Made by a program: the position numbers and the translations under genes. From Micromonospora radicis (GTDB taxonomy: Bacteria > Actinomycetota > Actinomycetes > Mycobacteriales > Micromonosporaceae): a DNA stretch of 64,000 nt. Of the stretch, positions 52,925 to 61,244 are shown piece after piece. Position 1 is the first letter of the stretch. Each line of letters begins with the position of its first letter. The stretch covers positions 124,001 through 188,000 of the forward strand of contig NZ_QXEC01000004.1 in assembly GCF_003583405.1 (NCBI RefSeq), in the 5' to 3' direction. Under the pieces are notes generated by a model. The model worked only from the letters and a program-made list of their open reading frames with translations, searched no databases and was not told where the DNA came from.

Positions 52925-53824
52925 CTATCCGTGCTCCACACCCGCTTCGAGCCGGGCCGGCCGCCCGGGTGGGGGACCGGTCCGGGCTCCGGCGGTCAGG
53001 ATCGCCTCGGCCAGGGCGGTCACCGTCTCCGGCGGGGCGCCGTCGCGCCGCAGCAGCACGAACTCCACCTCGCCCAGCGGGGGAAGCCGGTGCCCGACCG
53101 GTGCCGGCACCAGCCCCGGCGGGACCAGCTCGGCGGAGTGGGCCATTACCCCGAGGCCGGCTCGGGTGGCCGCCACCAACCCGCCGAGGCTGGTGCTGGT
53201 GCAGGTGAGCTGCCAGGTCCGCCCGGCCGAGGCCAGCGCGTCCAGGGCCTGTGCCCGGGAGATGCTGGGTGGCGGGTAGACGACCAGCGGCACCGGCTCG
53301 TCGGCGCCGAGCCGGTGGTCGGGGGCGGCGAGCCAGATCAGCCGGTCCCGCCAGACCATCCGGCCGCGGGACTGCCCGGCCACCCGTTTGGCGAAGACCA
53401 CGTCCAGTTCCTGGTCGTCGAGCCGCTGGTGCAGGGTGCCGCTCAGGTCGACGGTCAACTCCAGGTCGACCAGCGGGTGTCGGTGCCGGAAGTCGCGCAG
53501 CACCCGGGGCAGGTGGGTGGAGATCAGGTCGTCGGAGACTCCGAGCCGCAACCGGCCCCGGACCGGTCCGGTGCAGAAGTATCGCCGGGCCCGGTCGCCG
53601 GCGTCGAGGATGTCCCGGGCGAAGGTCACCATCGCCTCGCCGTCGACGGTGAGGCTGACGCGGTGCGTGTCCCGGAGGAACAGCGGCCGGCCGACCTCGT
53701 CCTCCAGCCGCCGTACGTGCTGGCTGACCGTGGACTGGCGCAGGCCCAGGCGGGCCGCGGCCCGGGTGAAGCTCAGCGCCTGCGCCACCGCCAGGAAGGT
53801 GCGCAGCTGGGTCGGCTCGTACAC
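52925..53824 (-). CDS. LysR family transcriptional regulator
   Basis: A 299-residue LysR protein. The N-terminal winged helix-turn-helix is AQALSFTRAAARLGLRQSTV (about 14-33), followed by SQHVRRLEDEVGRPLF and the two-lobed ligand domain. It is divergent from the bile-acid-symporter-family gene. A T-N11-A palindrome lies between them (53837-53851), so it probably regulates that transporter and its own gene in response to a small ligand, perhaps the transported compound. Confidence 0.9.
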   Translation of the reverse strand: MYEPTQLRTFLAVAQALSFTRAAARLGLRQSTVSQHVRRLEDEVGRPLFLRDTHRVSLTVDGEAMVTFARDILDAGDRARRYFCTGPVRGRLRLGVSDDLISTHLPRVLRDFRHRHPLVDLELTVDLSGTLHQRLDDQELDVVFAKRVAGQSRGRMVWRDRLIWLAAPDHRLGADEPVPLVVYPPPSISRAQALDALASAGRTWQLTCTSTSLGGLVAATRAGLGVMAHSAELVPPGLVPAPVGHRLPPLGEVEFVLLRRDGAPPETVTALAEAILTAGARTGPPPGRPARLEAGVEHG

Positions 53825-53836
53825 CTCGGCAAGTTA

Positions 53837-53851
53837 TCACGAGCCGTGATC
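53837..53851. promoter_or_regulatory. LysR-type operator
   Basis: ATCACG-AGC-CGTGAT is a perfect palindrome and fits the LysR T-N11-A rule (T at 53838, A at 53850). It lies 12 bp upstream of the LysR start and 112 bp before the divergent transporter. Confidence 0.7.
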
Positions 53852-53962
53852 GCAGTCAGCGCGCTGATCGTCTTTCCCGCTGATCCATCCTGGGCCGACA
53901 ATGGCCGGGCCGCTGCCCGTCGACAGGTGTCGGGCAGCAGGACCGACCGGAGGGGAGAGGCG

Positions 53963-54949
53963 ATGCGCTGGCCTCGTCGGCTGCCGATCGACCCGTTCAT
54001 CGCGGCGCTGCTGGGTACCGTCGCGCTGGCCGCCGTGATCCCGCTGCGCGGTACCGGCGCCGAGGCCGGTCGAGTGATCACCGGTGTCGCGGTGGCGTTG
54101 CTCTTCTTCCTGCACGGCGCCAAGATCGCACCGCGCGCCGCCCTCGCCGGTGCTCGCCACTGGCGGCTGCACACGGTGGTGCTGCTCACCACCTTCGTGG
54201 CCTTCCCGCTGCTCGGGCTCGCCGCCGCGGCACTGCGTCCGGCGGTGCTCACCCCCGAGCTGTACCAGGGGCTGCTGTTCCTCTGTGCGGTGCCCTCCAC
54301 CGTGCAGACCTCGATCGCCTTCACCGCCATCGCCCGCGGCAACGTGCCGGCGGCGGTCTTCACCGCCTCCTTCTCCAACATCGCCGGCATCGCCCTGACC
54401 CCGCTGCTGGTCACCCTCCTGCTCCAGGGCTCCGACGACGTACGCCTCAGCGCCGGCTCGATCGGCTCGGTGGTGCTGCAACTGCTGGTGCCGTTCGTGG
54501 CCGGACAACTGTCCCGACGCTGGACGGCCCGGTGGATCGAGCGGCACCGGGCCCTGACCGGCCACGTCGACCGTGGCGCCATCCTGCTCGTGGTCTACTC
54601 GGCCTTCAGCGCGGGAGTGGTGGCCGGCGTGTGGGACGAGGTCTCACCGGGTCGGCTGGCCGCCCTGACCGCCGTCGTCGGCGGGCTGCTCGCGGCGGTG
54701 CTGGGCCTGACGTACGCCGCCGGCCGGCTGCTCGCCTTCGAACGCGCCGACCGGGTCACGATCCTGTTCTGCGGTGCCAAGAAGAGCCTCGCCACCGGCC
54801 TGCCGATGGCCACCGTGTTGGTCAGCCCCGAGGCGCTCGGTCTGCTGGTGCTGCCGCTGATGATCTACCACCAGATTCAGCTGATCGTCTGCGCCGCCAT
54901 CGCCCGCCGTTGGGGCGCCCGACCGGCCGAAGTCGAGCCGCCCGGCTGA
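53963..54949 (+). CDS. bile acid:sodium symporter family transporter
   Basis: A 328-residue membrane protein with about 9-10 helices. The family pattern VTILFCGAKKSLATGLPMAT, located at 54757-54816, is typical of the SBF-like (YfeH/PF13593) branch. QTSIAFTAIARGN and SFSNIAGIALTPLL form the discontinuous helix regions. It probably imports an organic anion with sodium; actinomycete substrates are unknown. The ATG at 53963 has AGGGGAGAGG upstream. It is controlled by the divergent LysR gene, by inference. Confidence 0.87.
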   Translation: MRWPRRLPIDPFIAALLGTVALAAVIPLRGTGAEAGRVITGVAVALLFFLHGAKIAPRAALAGARHWRLHTVVLLTTFVAFPLLGLAAAALRPAVLTPELYQGLLFLCAVPSTVQTSIAFTAIARGNVPAAVFTASFSNIAGIALTPLLVTLLLQGSDDVRLSAGSIGSVVLQLLVPFVAGQLSRRWTARWIERHRALTGHVDRGAILLVVYSAFSAGVVAGVWDEVSPGRLAALTAVVGGLLAAVLGLTYAAGRLLAFERADRVTILFCGAKKSLATGLPMATVLVSPEALGLLVLPLMIYHQIQLIVCAAIARRWGARPAEVEPPG

Positions 54950-55307
54950 ACCGTGGGCCGCCCCGGTGCAGCCGAACCGGACGCCCGCCACGGCGGACGC
55001 GCGGGCCGGGTCCGTCGGTCGTGGACGGTCGTCGACCGATGGATGGCAGTCACTCTGTGCAACGTCTCTGCGGGGCGCAGTTCGGCTGAGGCTGATGTGC
55101 TTCTGGTTACCGGTCGGTGACGCAGGGCTTACCCGTGTCGTCGGGTCACCCGGAAACATGCAATTAACCTGCGCGAACGTCGTGTAGGTAGTTCATTTTT
55201 CGTTGCCGACGACCCTTGTCTTGGCCGCAGGTGTCGGCTACCTTTCGTACGTATCAATCGGGTCTTTAAGCCCGGACGCTCGGTTCACCGCATACAGGGA
55301 GTAGCGA
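54950..55307. other. intergenic region upstream of the catabolic cluster
   Basis: No gene is visible. Toward the 3' side the sequence becomes richer in A/T (about 55150-55290) and holds a -10-like TACCTT with TTGTCT 17 bp upstream, and the TTC-N3-CGTATCA motif at 55244-55256. This is the probable promoter region of the creatininase-family gene. Confidence 0.5.
55244..55256. promoter_or_regulatory. shared motif TTC-N3-CGTATCA (first copy)
   Basis: The 13-nt motif lies 52 bp upstream of the creatininase-family gene. An equal spacing copy is found at 59263-59275 upstream of the ABC-transporter genes, so a common regulator (the GntR protein encoded at 63186) is the best candidate. Confidence 0.5.
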
Positions 55308-56138
55308 ATGAACGACGTCAATATATCTGTCTTCGCCGGGACCATGGCCGAGATGACCCACGAGGCGCTCGTGGTGGCCGCCGAGCGGCGCAGCGCCGTT
55401 CTGCTCCCCATCGGAGTGATCGAGGCACACGGTCCGCACCTTCCGCTCGGGGTCGACGCGTACGGCAGCTACACCCTCGCCCGACTGGTCCGGGAACGAC
55501 TGATCGCGGCGGGCCTGCCGGTGGTCGTCGCGCCGCCCTTCTACTGGGGCGTCAACCAGGTGACCGACGCCTTCCCGGGGAGCTTCCGGGTCCGGCCCGA
55601 GATCTCCGGGGCGATGCTCGACGACATCGTCACCAGCATCCACCAGGACGGGTTCGACCAGGTCTTCCTGGTCAACCACCACGGGGACCCGAACCACGCC
55701 GCGATGATCCTCGGGGTACTGGAGTCGCAGCACGCGGCGGGGCGTACCGGGGTCACCTGGCTGGCGGCCCCCGACGTCCTCGAGCGCTTCGGACGCGACC
55801 CTCGGGAGCCGTACTGGACGGTCTATCCCAAACCCGAGCGGCTCGCCACCTTCCAGCGCGGGGACGTGCTCAACGTGCACGGCCACGACCTGGAGACCGC
55901 GATGATGCGGCGCTGGTACGGCCCCCTGGTCAACGAGGACCGCCTCGGGGGACTCGAACCCACCAGCCAGCTGACCCGCGAGGATCTGGCCGTGTGGCGC
56001 AACGGCGGCGAGAAGGCCCGGGCCCTGACCCCGCTCGCCTTCTTCGGCGACCCGCACCCCCGTGATCCCGAACTGTCGGACGCGTACGAACTGGAGGCCG
56101 ACTCGATGGCGGAAGCGGTCCGTCGCCGATTGTCCTGA
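55308..56138 (+). CDS. creatininase-family amidohydrolase
   Basis: A 276-residue metal-dependent amidohydrolase of the creatininase superfamily. The metal-ligand motif is GVIEAHGPHLPLGVDAYG (residues about 36-53), with further ligands in VFLVNHHGDPNH and the Glu of GHDLETAMM. Family members open cyclic amides (creatinine), or hydrolyse formamides, in the cytoplasm. As first gene of a ring-cleavage cluster it may cleave a C-N bond before or after ring opening. The ATG at 55308 has GGGAGTAG upstream. Confidence 0.87.
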   Translation: MNDVNISVFAGTMAEMTHEALVVAAERRSAVLLPIGVIEAHGPHLPLGVDAYGSYTLARLVRERLIAAGLPVVVAPPFYWGVNQVTDAFPGSFRVRPEISGAMLDDIVTSIHQDGFDQVFLVNHHGDPNHAAMILGVLESQHAAGRTGVTWLAAPDVLERFGRDPREPYWTVYPKPERLATFQRGDVLNVHGHDLETAMMRRWYGPLVNEDRLGGLEPTSQLTREDLAVWRNGGEKARALTPLAFFGDPHPRDPELSDAYELEADSMAEAVRRRLS

Positions 56139-56174
56139 CCGGACGTTCCCCCACCCACCCCCACGGAGGTCAGG

Positions 56175-56885
56175 ATGAGCGAGTCGACCCAGCCGCCCGG
56201 ATCCACCGAGGCGCTACTCAACATCGCCGAGCACCACCGCCAGCACGAGCGCTACTACGTCCTGCGCTACCTCGAACACGCCCACCTGCTGCGTACCGGC
56301 GTGACGACCCTGCGTACGTTGTCCCAGCGCTGGTCCGCCGTCGAGGTGAGCGCCGGCAGCACCGAGTACCAGGACCCCCGGTTCAAGATGGCGGGCTGCC
56401 CCGACCTCAATGTCCTGATCGGGATCCCGAGCATCGGGGTGCTCTTCATGGAGGGGGAGGGGACCCCCCGCGAGTTGCTCCTGCTGCGCCGGGACATCGA
56501 GTCGGTGCTGCGCGACCACGAGCAGATGGACTCCTGGCTGACCGAGAAGATGCGGGCGGCCTGGGAACGCGACTTCCAACTGCCCGACGACGCCTCCTGG
56601 CGTCGGGCCGCCACCCGGCACCAGGTCCTGATCACCACGACCTGGGCGGGTCGGCACAGTGGACTCGTCGCCGACATCCTTCGCCAGGCCCTGAGCCTGT
56701 TCGACCGGCTCGACCTCACACCGGCCGGCATCCGCGAGAACCTGCGGCTGAGCGCGGTGAAGGTGGCGACGGTGGCCGAGTTGCTGGATTCCGCCGCGAA
56801 CCTGGTGGCCGAGTGCAGTGTCCTGCTCAGCCGCAACGACCGCGGCTGGGGCCGCTACCTCGAGATGATCGAGATCGGCTCATGA
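56175..56885 (+). CDS. unknown protein with HRQHERYY motif (paralogue A)
   Basis: A 236-residue soluble, helix-rich protein of no family I recognise. The N-terminal segment is LLNIAEHHRQHERYYVLRYL, and a second conserved segment is MDSWLTEKMRAAWERDFQL at about residues 118-136. Both recur in the next gene. No signal peptide or membrane segment is seen. It starts 36 bp after the creatininase-family stop and overlaps the next gene by 4 bp, so it belongs to the operon. A metal-binding or enzyme-subunit role is conceivable from the His/Glu content of the motif, but is not shown. Confidence 0.8.
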   Translation: MSESTQPPGSTEALLNIAEHHRQHERYYVLRYLEHAHLLRTGVTTLRTLSQRWSAVEVSAGSTEYQDPRFKMAGCPDLNVLIGIPSIGVLFMEGEGTPRELLLLRRDIESVLRDHEQMDSWLTEKMRAAWERDFQLPDDASWRRAATRHQVLITTTWAGRHSGLVADILRQALSLFDRLDLTPAGIRENLRLSAVKVATVAELLDSAANLVAECSVLLSRNDRGWGRYLEMIEIGS

Positions 56886-57589
56886 GCACCGGACGTGAAC
56901 CCGCTCGGGACCGGGCCGCCATGGTCGGTCGCCTTCTGGAGGTGGCGGTGTACCACCGCCAGCACGAGCGCTACTACGCCCAGCGCGACCTGTTGGACGC
57001 GGTCCGGCTCAAGCAGTGGGCCTCGACGCTGCGCTCGGCGGCCGAGGCGTGGCGCACCGAGGAACACCGCCGGGCCGATCCGGCCGATGTCGGGGTGCCG
57101 CCCCTCTTCGGGCCGCTGACCTCCGCGACCGGGCCCGCCGCCCGGGTCGATCCGGCGCAGGCCCGCGACATCGACGAGTTGGCCGTCGCCACCCTGGTCC
57201 GCGACCTGACCGGGATGGCCGAGCGTTACCGACATGCCGGACAGTGGCTGGACGCGAAGATGGCCGCCTCCTGGCCGCGCGAGGAGTACCTGCTGCAACC
57301 CGGGCTGAGTCGGGTCGCCCCGGCCCGCTTCCGTGCCCTCACCTCGACCACCCTGAACGCGCTGCGGATGCGGATCACCGCCACCCTGACCGGCGCGGCC
57401 GTCCGACAGCTGCGCGACCTGGCCGCGGCCGATGCGTCCGAACGTGCCGTCCGGGCGATCGTCGCGGCCGGGCTGGTCGACGAGGCGGGCGCCGCCCTCA
57501 CCCGCAAGGCCGCCCAACTCGGCGGCGTGGACGAGGCATGGCAGCAGGTCATCGGCGAGCTTGCGGCGGTGGTGCCCGATGCTGCCTGA
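56882..57589 (+). CDS. unknown protein with HRQHERYY motif (paralogue B)
   Basis: A 235-residue paralogue of the preceding gene. It carries LLEVAVYHRQHERYYAQRDL at the N-terminus and GQWLDAKMAASWPREEYLL at about residue 120, aligning with the two conserved segments of paralogue A; the rest is diverged. It overlaps the previous gene by ATGA and the next by 11 bp. The two paralogues may form a heteromer. Function is unknown. Confidence 0.8.
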   Translation: MSTGREPARDRAAMVGRLLEVAVYHRQHERYYAQRDLLDAVRLKQWASTLRSAAEAWRTEEHRRADPADVGVPPLFGPLTSATGPAARVDPAQARDIDELAVATLVRDLTGMAERYRHAGQWLDAKMAASWPREEYLLQPGLSRVAPARFRALTSTTLNALRMRITATLTGAAVRQLRDLAAADASERAVRAIVAAGLVDEAGAALTRKAAQLGGVDEAWQQVIGELAAVVPDAA

Positions 57590-57965
57590 CCGCACCCTGC
57601 TCGTCGGGCTCGCCCTCGACATCGGCGGTCGGGAGGGCCGCAGCGGCGTCGCGGCCCTGCGCGCGGCGGCCGAACGGCTGCGGCCGTACCTGGTGGAGCC
57701 ACCCGTACCGCTCGGCGAGCCGCCGGTCGGAGCGGACCTGCGGGAGTGGGCCTGGCGACACGAGGCCACCCTGCGGGTGGTGATCGCCCACCGGCTGCTG
57801 GCCAACGCCGGCCGGCTGTGGGACGTGGCGGACGAGCGGGCCCGCCAGGACGGGGCCGCACTCGCGGAGCAGGCGGCGAGCGTACTGCTGGAGGTCGCGG
57901 CCGGGATGTGCGGCCCGTCCGGCCGCAACGACGAAGAGACGACCACACCCGACCCGAGGACGTGA
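57579..57965 (+). CDS. small helical protein of unknown function
   Basis: A 128-residue protein, largely helical (VAALRAAAERLRPYLVEP, then WRHEATLRVVIAHRLLANAG and AEQAASVLLEVAAGM). It starts at an ATG inside the end of the preceding gene (11-bp overlap), so it is translationally coupled. I do not recognise a family; by position it could be a third subunit of a complex with the two HRQHERYY proteins. Confidence 0.7.
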   Translation: MLPDRTLLVGLALDIGGREGRSGVAALRAAAERLRPYLVEPPVPLGEPPVGADLREWAWRHEATLRVVIAHRLLANAGRLWDVADERARQDGAALAEQAASVLLEVAAGMCGPSGRNDEETTTPDPRT

Positions 57966-57971
57966 GGTTCC

Positions 57972-58850
57972 ATGGCCACTCTGGAGTTCGTCGCCGCCGC
58001 CAGTCACGCACCCGGGGTGACCGGTTGGCCCGACAAGGTCGCGCCCGCGACAAGGCAGGAGATGGATGCGGCCTACCACGAACTGGGCCGGCGGATCCGG
58101 GCCAGCCGACTGGACCTGTTGATCGTCATCTGCAACGACCACGGGTCGAACTTTCCCCTCGACGACCACCCCGATCTCGCGTTCGTGCTCTCCGAGACCC
58201 ACGTCGGCCCGGCCGAGTGGTTCACCAACTGGCTGAACGTGCACACCCAGTACTCGCTGACCGGGGCGCCGGAGGCCGGTCGGCTCCTCTTCGACGCGCT
58301 CCGTGCCGACGACGTGGACCTGCGGGAACTCGCCGGCGAGGTGCTCTTCGACGACAACCTCACGATCCCGACCAAGATGATGGGGCTGGCGGAACTCGGC
58401 GTTCCGGTCCTGCCGCTGATGCACAACACGATGATCCCGCCGGTGCCCCGGGAGAGGTTCTGTTACGACTGGGGTCGACGACTGCGAACCGCCGTGGAGA
58501 CGGTCCTTCCGGCCGGGATGCGGGTCGGGATACTGGCCACCGGCGGTATGAGCCACGAGCCGGGCGGTGCCCGCTACATGCTCATCGACGAGGAGTTCGA
58601 TCGCCGTTTCCTGGCGCTGGTCGCCGCCGGCGACCCGGAGCGGCTGCTGACCGAGGCCACCTACGAGGCGATGGAGGCCGCGGGAGCCGGCGGCACCGCC
58701 GAGCTCCAGTCCTGGCTGATCGCCGCGGGTGCGGCCGGGGGCGGGCCGGCCGAGACCCTGTTCTACTCCCCGATCCTGGAGTTCCGGTGCGGCATCGGCC
58801 TCGTCGACTGGAACGTCGCGACGACCTCGCCGCTGGAGGTGGCCCGGTGA
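57972..58850 (+). CDS. extradiol ring-cleavage dioxygenase, class III (LigB) subunit
   Basis: A 292-residue LigB-type subunit. The N-terminal metal-ligand His lies in VAAASHAPGVTGWP (residue about 12), a second in VICNDHGSN, and the catalytic His region in GILATGGMSHEPGGARYM. Class III extradiol dioxygenases use non-haem Fe(II) and O2 to open catechol, protocatechuate, gallate or 2-aminophenol-type rings. The next gene encodes the small LigA subunit, as in LigAB. It starts 6 bp after the preceding stop. Confidence 0.9.
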   Translation: MATLEFVAAASHAPGVTGWPDKVAPATRQEMDAAYHELGRRIRASRLDLLIVICNDHGSNFPLDDHPDLAFVLSETHVGPAEWFTNWLNVHTQYSLTGAPEAGRLLFDALRADDVDLRELAGEVLFDDNLTIPTKMMGLAELGVPVLPLMHNTMIPPVPRERFCYDWGRRLRTAVETVLPAGMRVGILATGGMSHEPGGARYMLIDEEFDRRFLALVAAGDPERLLTEATYEAMEAAGAGGTAELQSWLIAAGAAGGGPAETLFYSPILEFRCGIGLVDWNVATTSPLEVAR

Positions 58851-59158
58851 GCCTGGACCGTTTCAATCCCGACCTCGCCGTACACCGGCTGGTGCAGGAG
58901 CTCAAGCGGGACCGGATCCTGCGTGAGGAGTTCGAGCGCGACCCGGCCGCCGTGGCCGAGCGGTCCGGGCTGTCGGCCGCCGAGGTGGCGGCGATCCGGG
59001 GCCGGGACTTCAAGGCCCTCTTCGAGTTGGGCATGCACCCGTTCCTGCTGGGTCAACTGTCCCGTCTGATCTTCGGTACCACCGAGGGCACCGCGACCTC
59101 GGCGGCCGCCGAGGCACTCGTCGCCTCACTGCGGGGCGAGGACGCGCCCGCGAGCTGA
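58847..59158 (+). CDS. extradiol dioxygenase, small (LigA) subunit
   Basis: A 103-residue helical subunit with FNPDLAVHRLVQELKRDRIL and the later KALFELGMHPFLLGQLSRLI, typical of LigA-type small subunits of protocatechuate/gallate 4,5-dioxygenases. In LigAB it covers the active site of the LigB subunit and shapes substrate choice. The GTG at 58847 overlaps the LigB stop by four bases. The order here is B then A, the reverse of the Sphingomonas ligAB operon. Confidence 0.88.
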   Translation: MSLDRFNPDLAVHRLVQELKRDRILREEFERDPAAVAERSGLSAAEVAAIRGRDFKALFELGMHPFLLGQLSRLIFGTTEGTATSAAAEALVASLRGEDAPAS

Positions 59159-59246
59159 CCGCGCGAACTCCGGCCGGAGTGCCGCTCCGGCCCCGGTTTG
59201 CCCAGGTAGCGCAGGACGACCGACGTCACCGACACCACCGTCTGCG

Positions 59247-59276
59247 TTGACAATTGAACCGCTTCATTCGTATCAT
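59247..59276 (+). promoter_or_regulatory. promoter of the ABC importer genes
   Basis: TTGACA (59247-59252) and TATCAT (59271-59276) are separated by 18 bp. The -35 is a perfect consensus hexamer, rare in such GC-rich DNA. The substrate-binding protein starts at 59324. Confidence 0.75.
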
Positions 59277-59288
59277 AACTATGGTTAT
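59263..59288. promoter_or_regulatory. operator candidate over the -10 element
   Basis: This contains the second copy of TTC-N3-CGTATCA (59263-59275) and an adjacent palindrome ATAAC-TATG-GTTAT (59275-59288). Overlap with the -10 suggests repression, plausibly by the GntR protein of the cluster. Confidence 0.5.
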
Positions 59289-59323
59289 CCCTCGTGCGGG
59301 GTGGCCAAGGATGGGGAAGCATC

Positions 59324-60331
59324 ATGGGCAGTTCCAAGGCACGACAGTGGTCGATCATCGGAGGAACGATCGCGGCCCTGCTGGCACTGAGCGCCTGTAG
59401 CGGCGACGGTGGCAGCGCGGACGGCAACGTCAAGCTCAGGCTCGGCACCATGCAGCTGAGCAGCACCCACCTCCCGCAGATCGCGATCGACCAGGGCTTC
59501 TTCGCCGAGAAGGGCGTCGAGGTCGAGCTCACCTTCGCCAACTCGGGCGCCGAACTCCTTCCCGCCCTGCAGGCCGGCGCCATCGACATCGCCTACTCCA
59601 ACGTCGTCTCCCCGCTGCTGGCCGCCGGCCAGGGCTTCAAGTTCAGCATGATCCTCGACAACGGGCAGTTCCCGAGTGCTCCGCCGGACAACAACCCGGT
59701 GATGGTCCGCGCCGACTCGGGCATCGAGTCGCTCGCGGACCTGCAGGGCAAGCGGGTGGCCGTGGTCAACGTCGGCGGCCTCAACGACGTGTTCCTGATC
59801 GAGCGGATGCGGGAGCAGGGGCTCGACCCGAGCGGCATCAGCTGGGTGGAGGCGCCGTTCCCGACCATGGTCGACGGCCTGCTGTCCGATCAGTACGACG
59901 CCGCGGTCACCGCCGAGCCGGTGACCACGCTGGCCAACAACAGCGGGAAGATCAAAGAACTGGACTCCTTCTTCTCCCGGGTCAATCCGGGGTTCAACCT
60001 GGCGGGCTACTACGTGATGGGCGACTGGGTCGCCAAGCCGGAGAACGCCGAGGCGATCACGGCCTTCAACGCCGCGATGGAGCAGGCCCGCAAGTACGTC
60101 GTCGACGGTGACAAGGCCGACGAGGTCCGTTACGTCACCGAGTGGAGTTCCCTGGACCAGGGCCTCGTCGAGGCCATCGTCGACAACGACCTGACCCTGC
60201 GCAGCGGCTACATCGACCTGCCGTCACTGCAGCGCACCGCCGACCTGCTGCACAAGCAGGGGCTGCTGAACGAGCCCCTCGACGTCACCGCCCACGTGTG
60301 GAGCGGCGCCCCGACCGAGCAGCCGTCATGA
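59324..60331 (+). CDS. ABC transporter substrate-binding lipoprotein (NMT1/THI5-like)
   Basis: A 335-residue lipoprotein. The signal peptide ends in the lipobox LSAC (Cys at about residue 25). The mature part is a type II periplasmic-binding fold of the NMT1/THI5-SsuA group: LRLGTMQLSSTHLPQIAIDQ, FFAEKGVEVEL and LQAGAIDIAYSNVVSPLLA. This group binds aromatic or heteroaromatic compounds (pyrimidine precursors, sulfonates, riboflavin, taurine). The start is preceded by GGGGAAG. It is the first gene after an internal promoter and begins the importer block. Confidence 0.9.
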   Translation: MGSSKARQWSIIGGTIAALLALSACSGDGGSADGNVKLRLGTMQLSSTHLPQIAIDQGFFAEKGVEVELTFANSGAELLPALQAGAIDIAYSNVVSPLLAAGQGFKFSMILDNGQFPSAPPDNNPVMVRADSGIESLADLQGKRVAVVNVGGLNDVFLIERMREQGLDPSGISWVEAPFPTMVDGLLSDQYDAAVTAEPVTTLANNSGKIKELDSFFSRVNPGFNLAGYYVMGDWVAKPENAEAITAFNAAMEQARKYVVDGDKADEVRYVTEWSSLDQGLVEAIVDNDLTLRSGYIDLPSLQRTADLLHKQGLLNEPLDVTAHVWSGAPTEQPS

Positions 60332-60371
60332 CCCGGACCGCGACGGGCGCCACGGAAGGGGGTGAGCCGCG

Positions 60372-61244
60372 ATGATGAACTGGATCAGAGAACGTCGGGC
60401 CGGTTACGGTCTGCACGCCGTCGGCGTCGACGAGGCACCGACCCTGCGCGTCGAGCAGGTCACCAAGCAATACGCCGGGCACACCGCGAAGGCGCCGGTG
60501 CAGGTACTGGCCCCGGTCGACCTCACCCTCGAGCCGGGCAGCTTCACCACCATCCTCGGCCCCTCGGGGTGCGGAAAGTCGACCCTGCTGCAGATCATGG
60601 CCGGACTGGTCGCACCGACCGACGGGACGATCAGCCTCGACGGGCGGGCGGTCCAGGGCCCCCAGCCGGAACTGCTCTACCTGTTCCAGCAGTACTCCCT
60701 CTCCCTCTTTCCGTGGCGCACGGTCCTGCAGAACGTCGCCTTCGGCGTGGAGTCGCGGGGCCGCCGGTCCGCGGAGACCCTCGACGAGTGCCGGAGCCTC
60801 ATCGAGCGGGTCGGTCTCAAGGGGTACGAGGGCCACTACCCCTGGCAGCTCAGCGGTGGGATGCAGCAGCGGGTGGCGATCGCCCGGGCCCTGGTCGCCC
60901 GGCCGAAGATCCTGTTGATGGACGAGCCGTTCAGCGCCGTGGACGCCCTCACCCGCGAGGAACTCCAGGACGAACTGCTCGGCATCTGGCAGGAGTACGA
61001 CCTGACGATCGTCTTCGTGACCCACGATTTCGAGGAGGCGATCTATCTCTCCCAGGAGATCGTGGTCCTCAAGGCGCACCCGGGGGCCATCGTCGAGAAG
61101 CGGGCCGTGCCGATCGCGTACCCCCGCAACCAGCTGCACACCCGGGCGAGCGAGGCGTACCTCGCGCTGCGGCACGACCTGCACGAACTGATCTTCAGCC
61201 TGAAGAAGAAGCCAGGCGCCGGCGTACCCGTGGGGGCGCCATGA
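60372..61244 (+). CDS. ABC transporter ATP-binding protein (NitT/TauT type)
   Basis: A 290-residue ATPase. Walker A is [16 protein letters not shown], the Q-loop is [14 protein letters not shown], the signature is [15 protein letters not shown], Walker B is [12 protein letters not shown], and the H-loop is [10 protein letters not shown]. The FPWR after the Q-loop is typical of the nitrate/taurine/sulfonate group. It powers the importer with the permease at 61241. The ATG at 60372 (or 60375) gives a short N-terminal extension. Confidence 0.92.
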   Translation: MMNWIRERRAGYGLHAVGVDEAPTLRVEQVTKQYAGHTAKAPVQVLAPVDLTLEPGSFTTILGPSGCGKSTLLQIMAGLVAPTDGTISLDGRAVQGPQPELLYLFQQYSLSLFPWRTVLQNVAFGVESRGRRSAETLDECRSLIERVGLKGYEGHYPWQLSGGMQQRVAIARALVARPKILLMDEPFSAVDALTREELQDELLGIWQEYDLTIVFVTHDFEEAIYLSQEIVVLKAHPGAIVEKRAVPIAYPRNQLHTRASEAYLALRHDLHELIFSLKKKPGAGVPVGAP

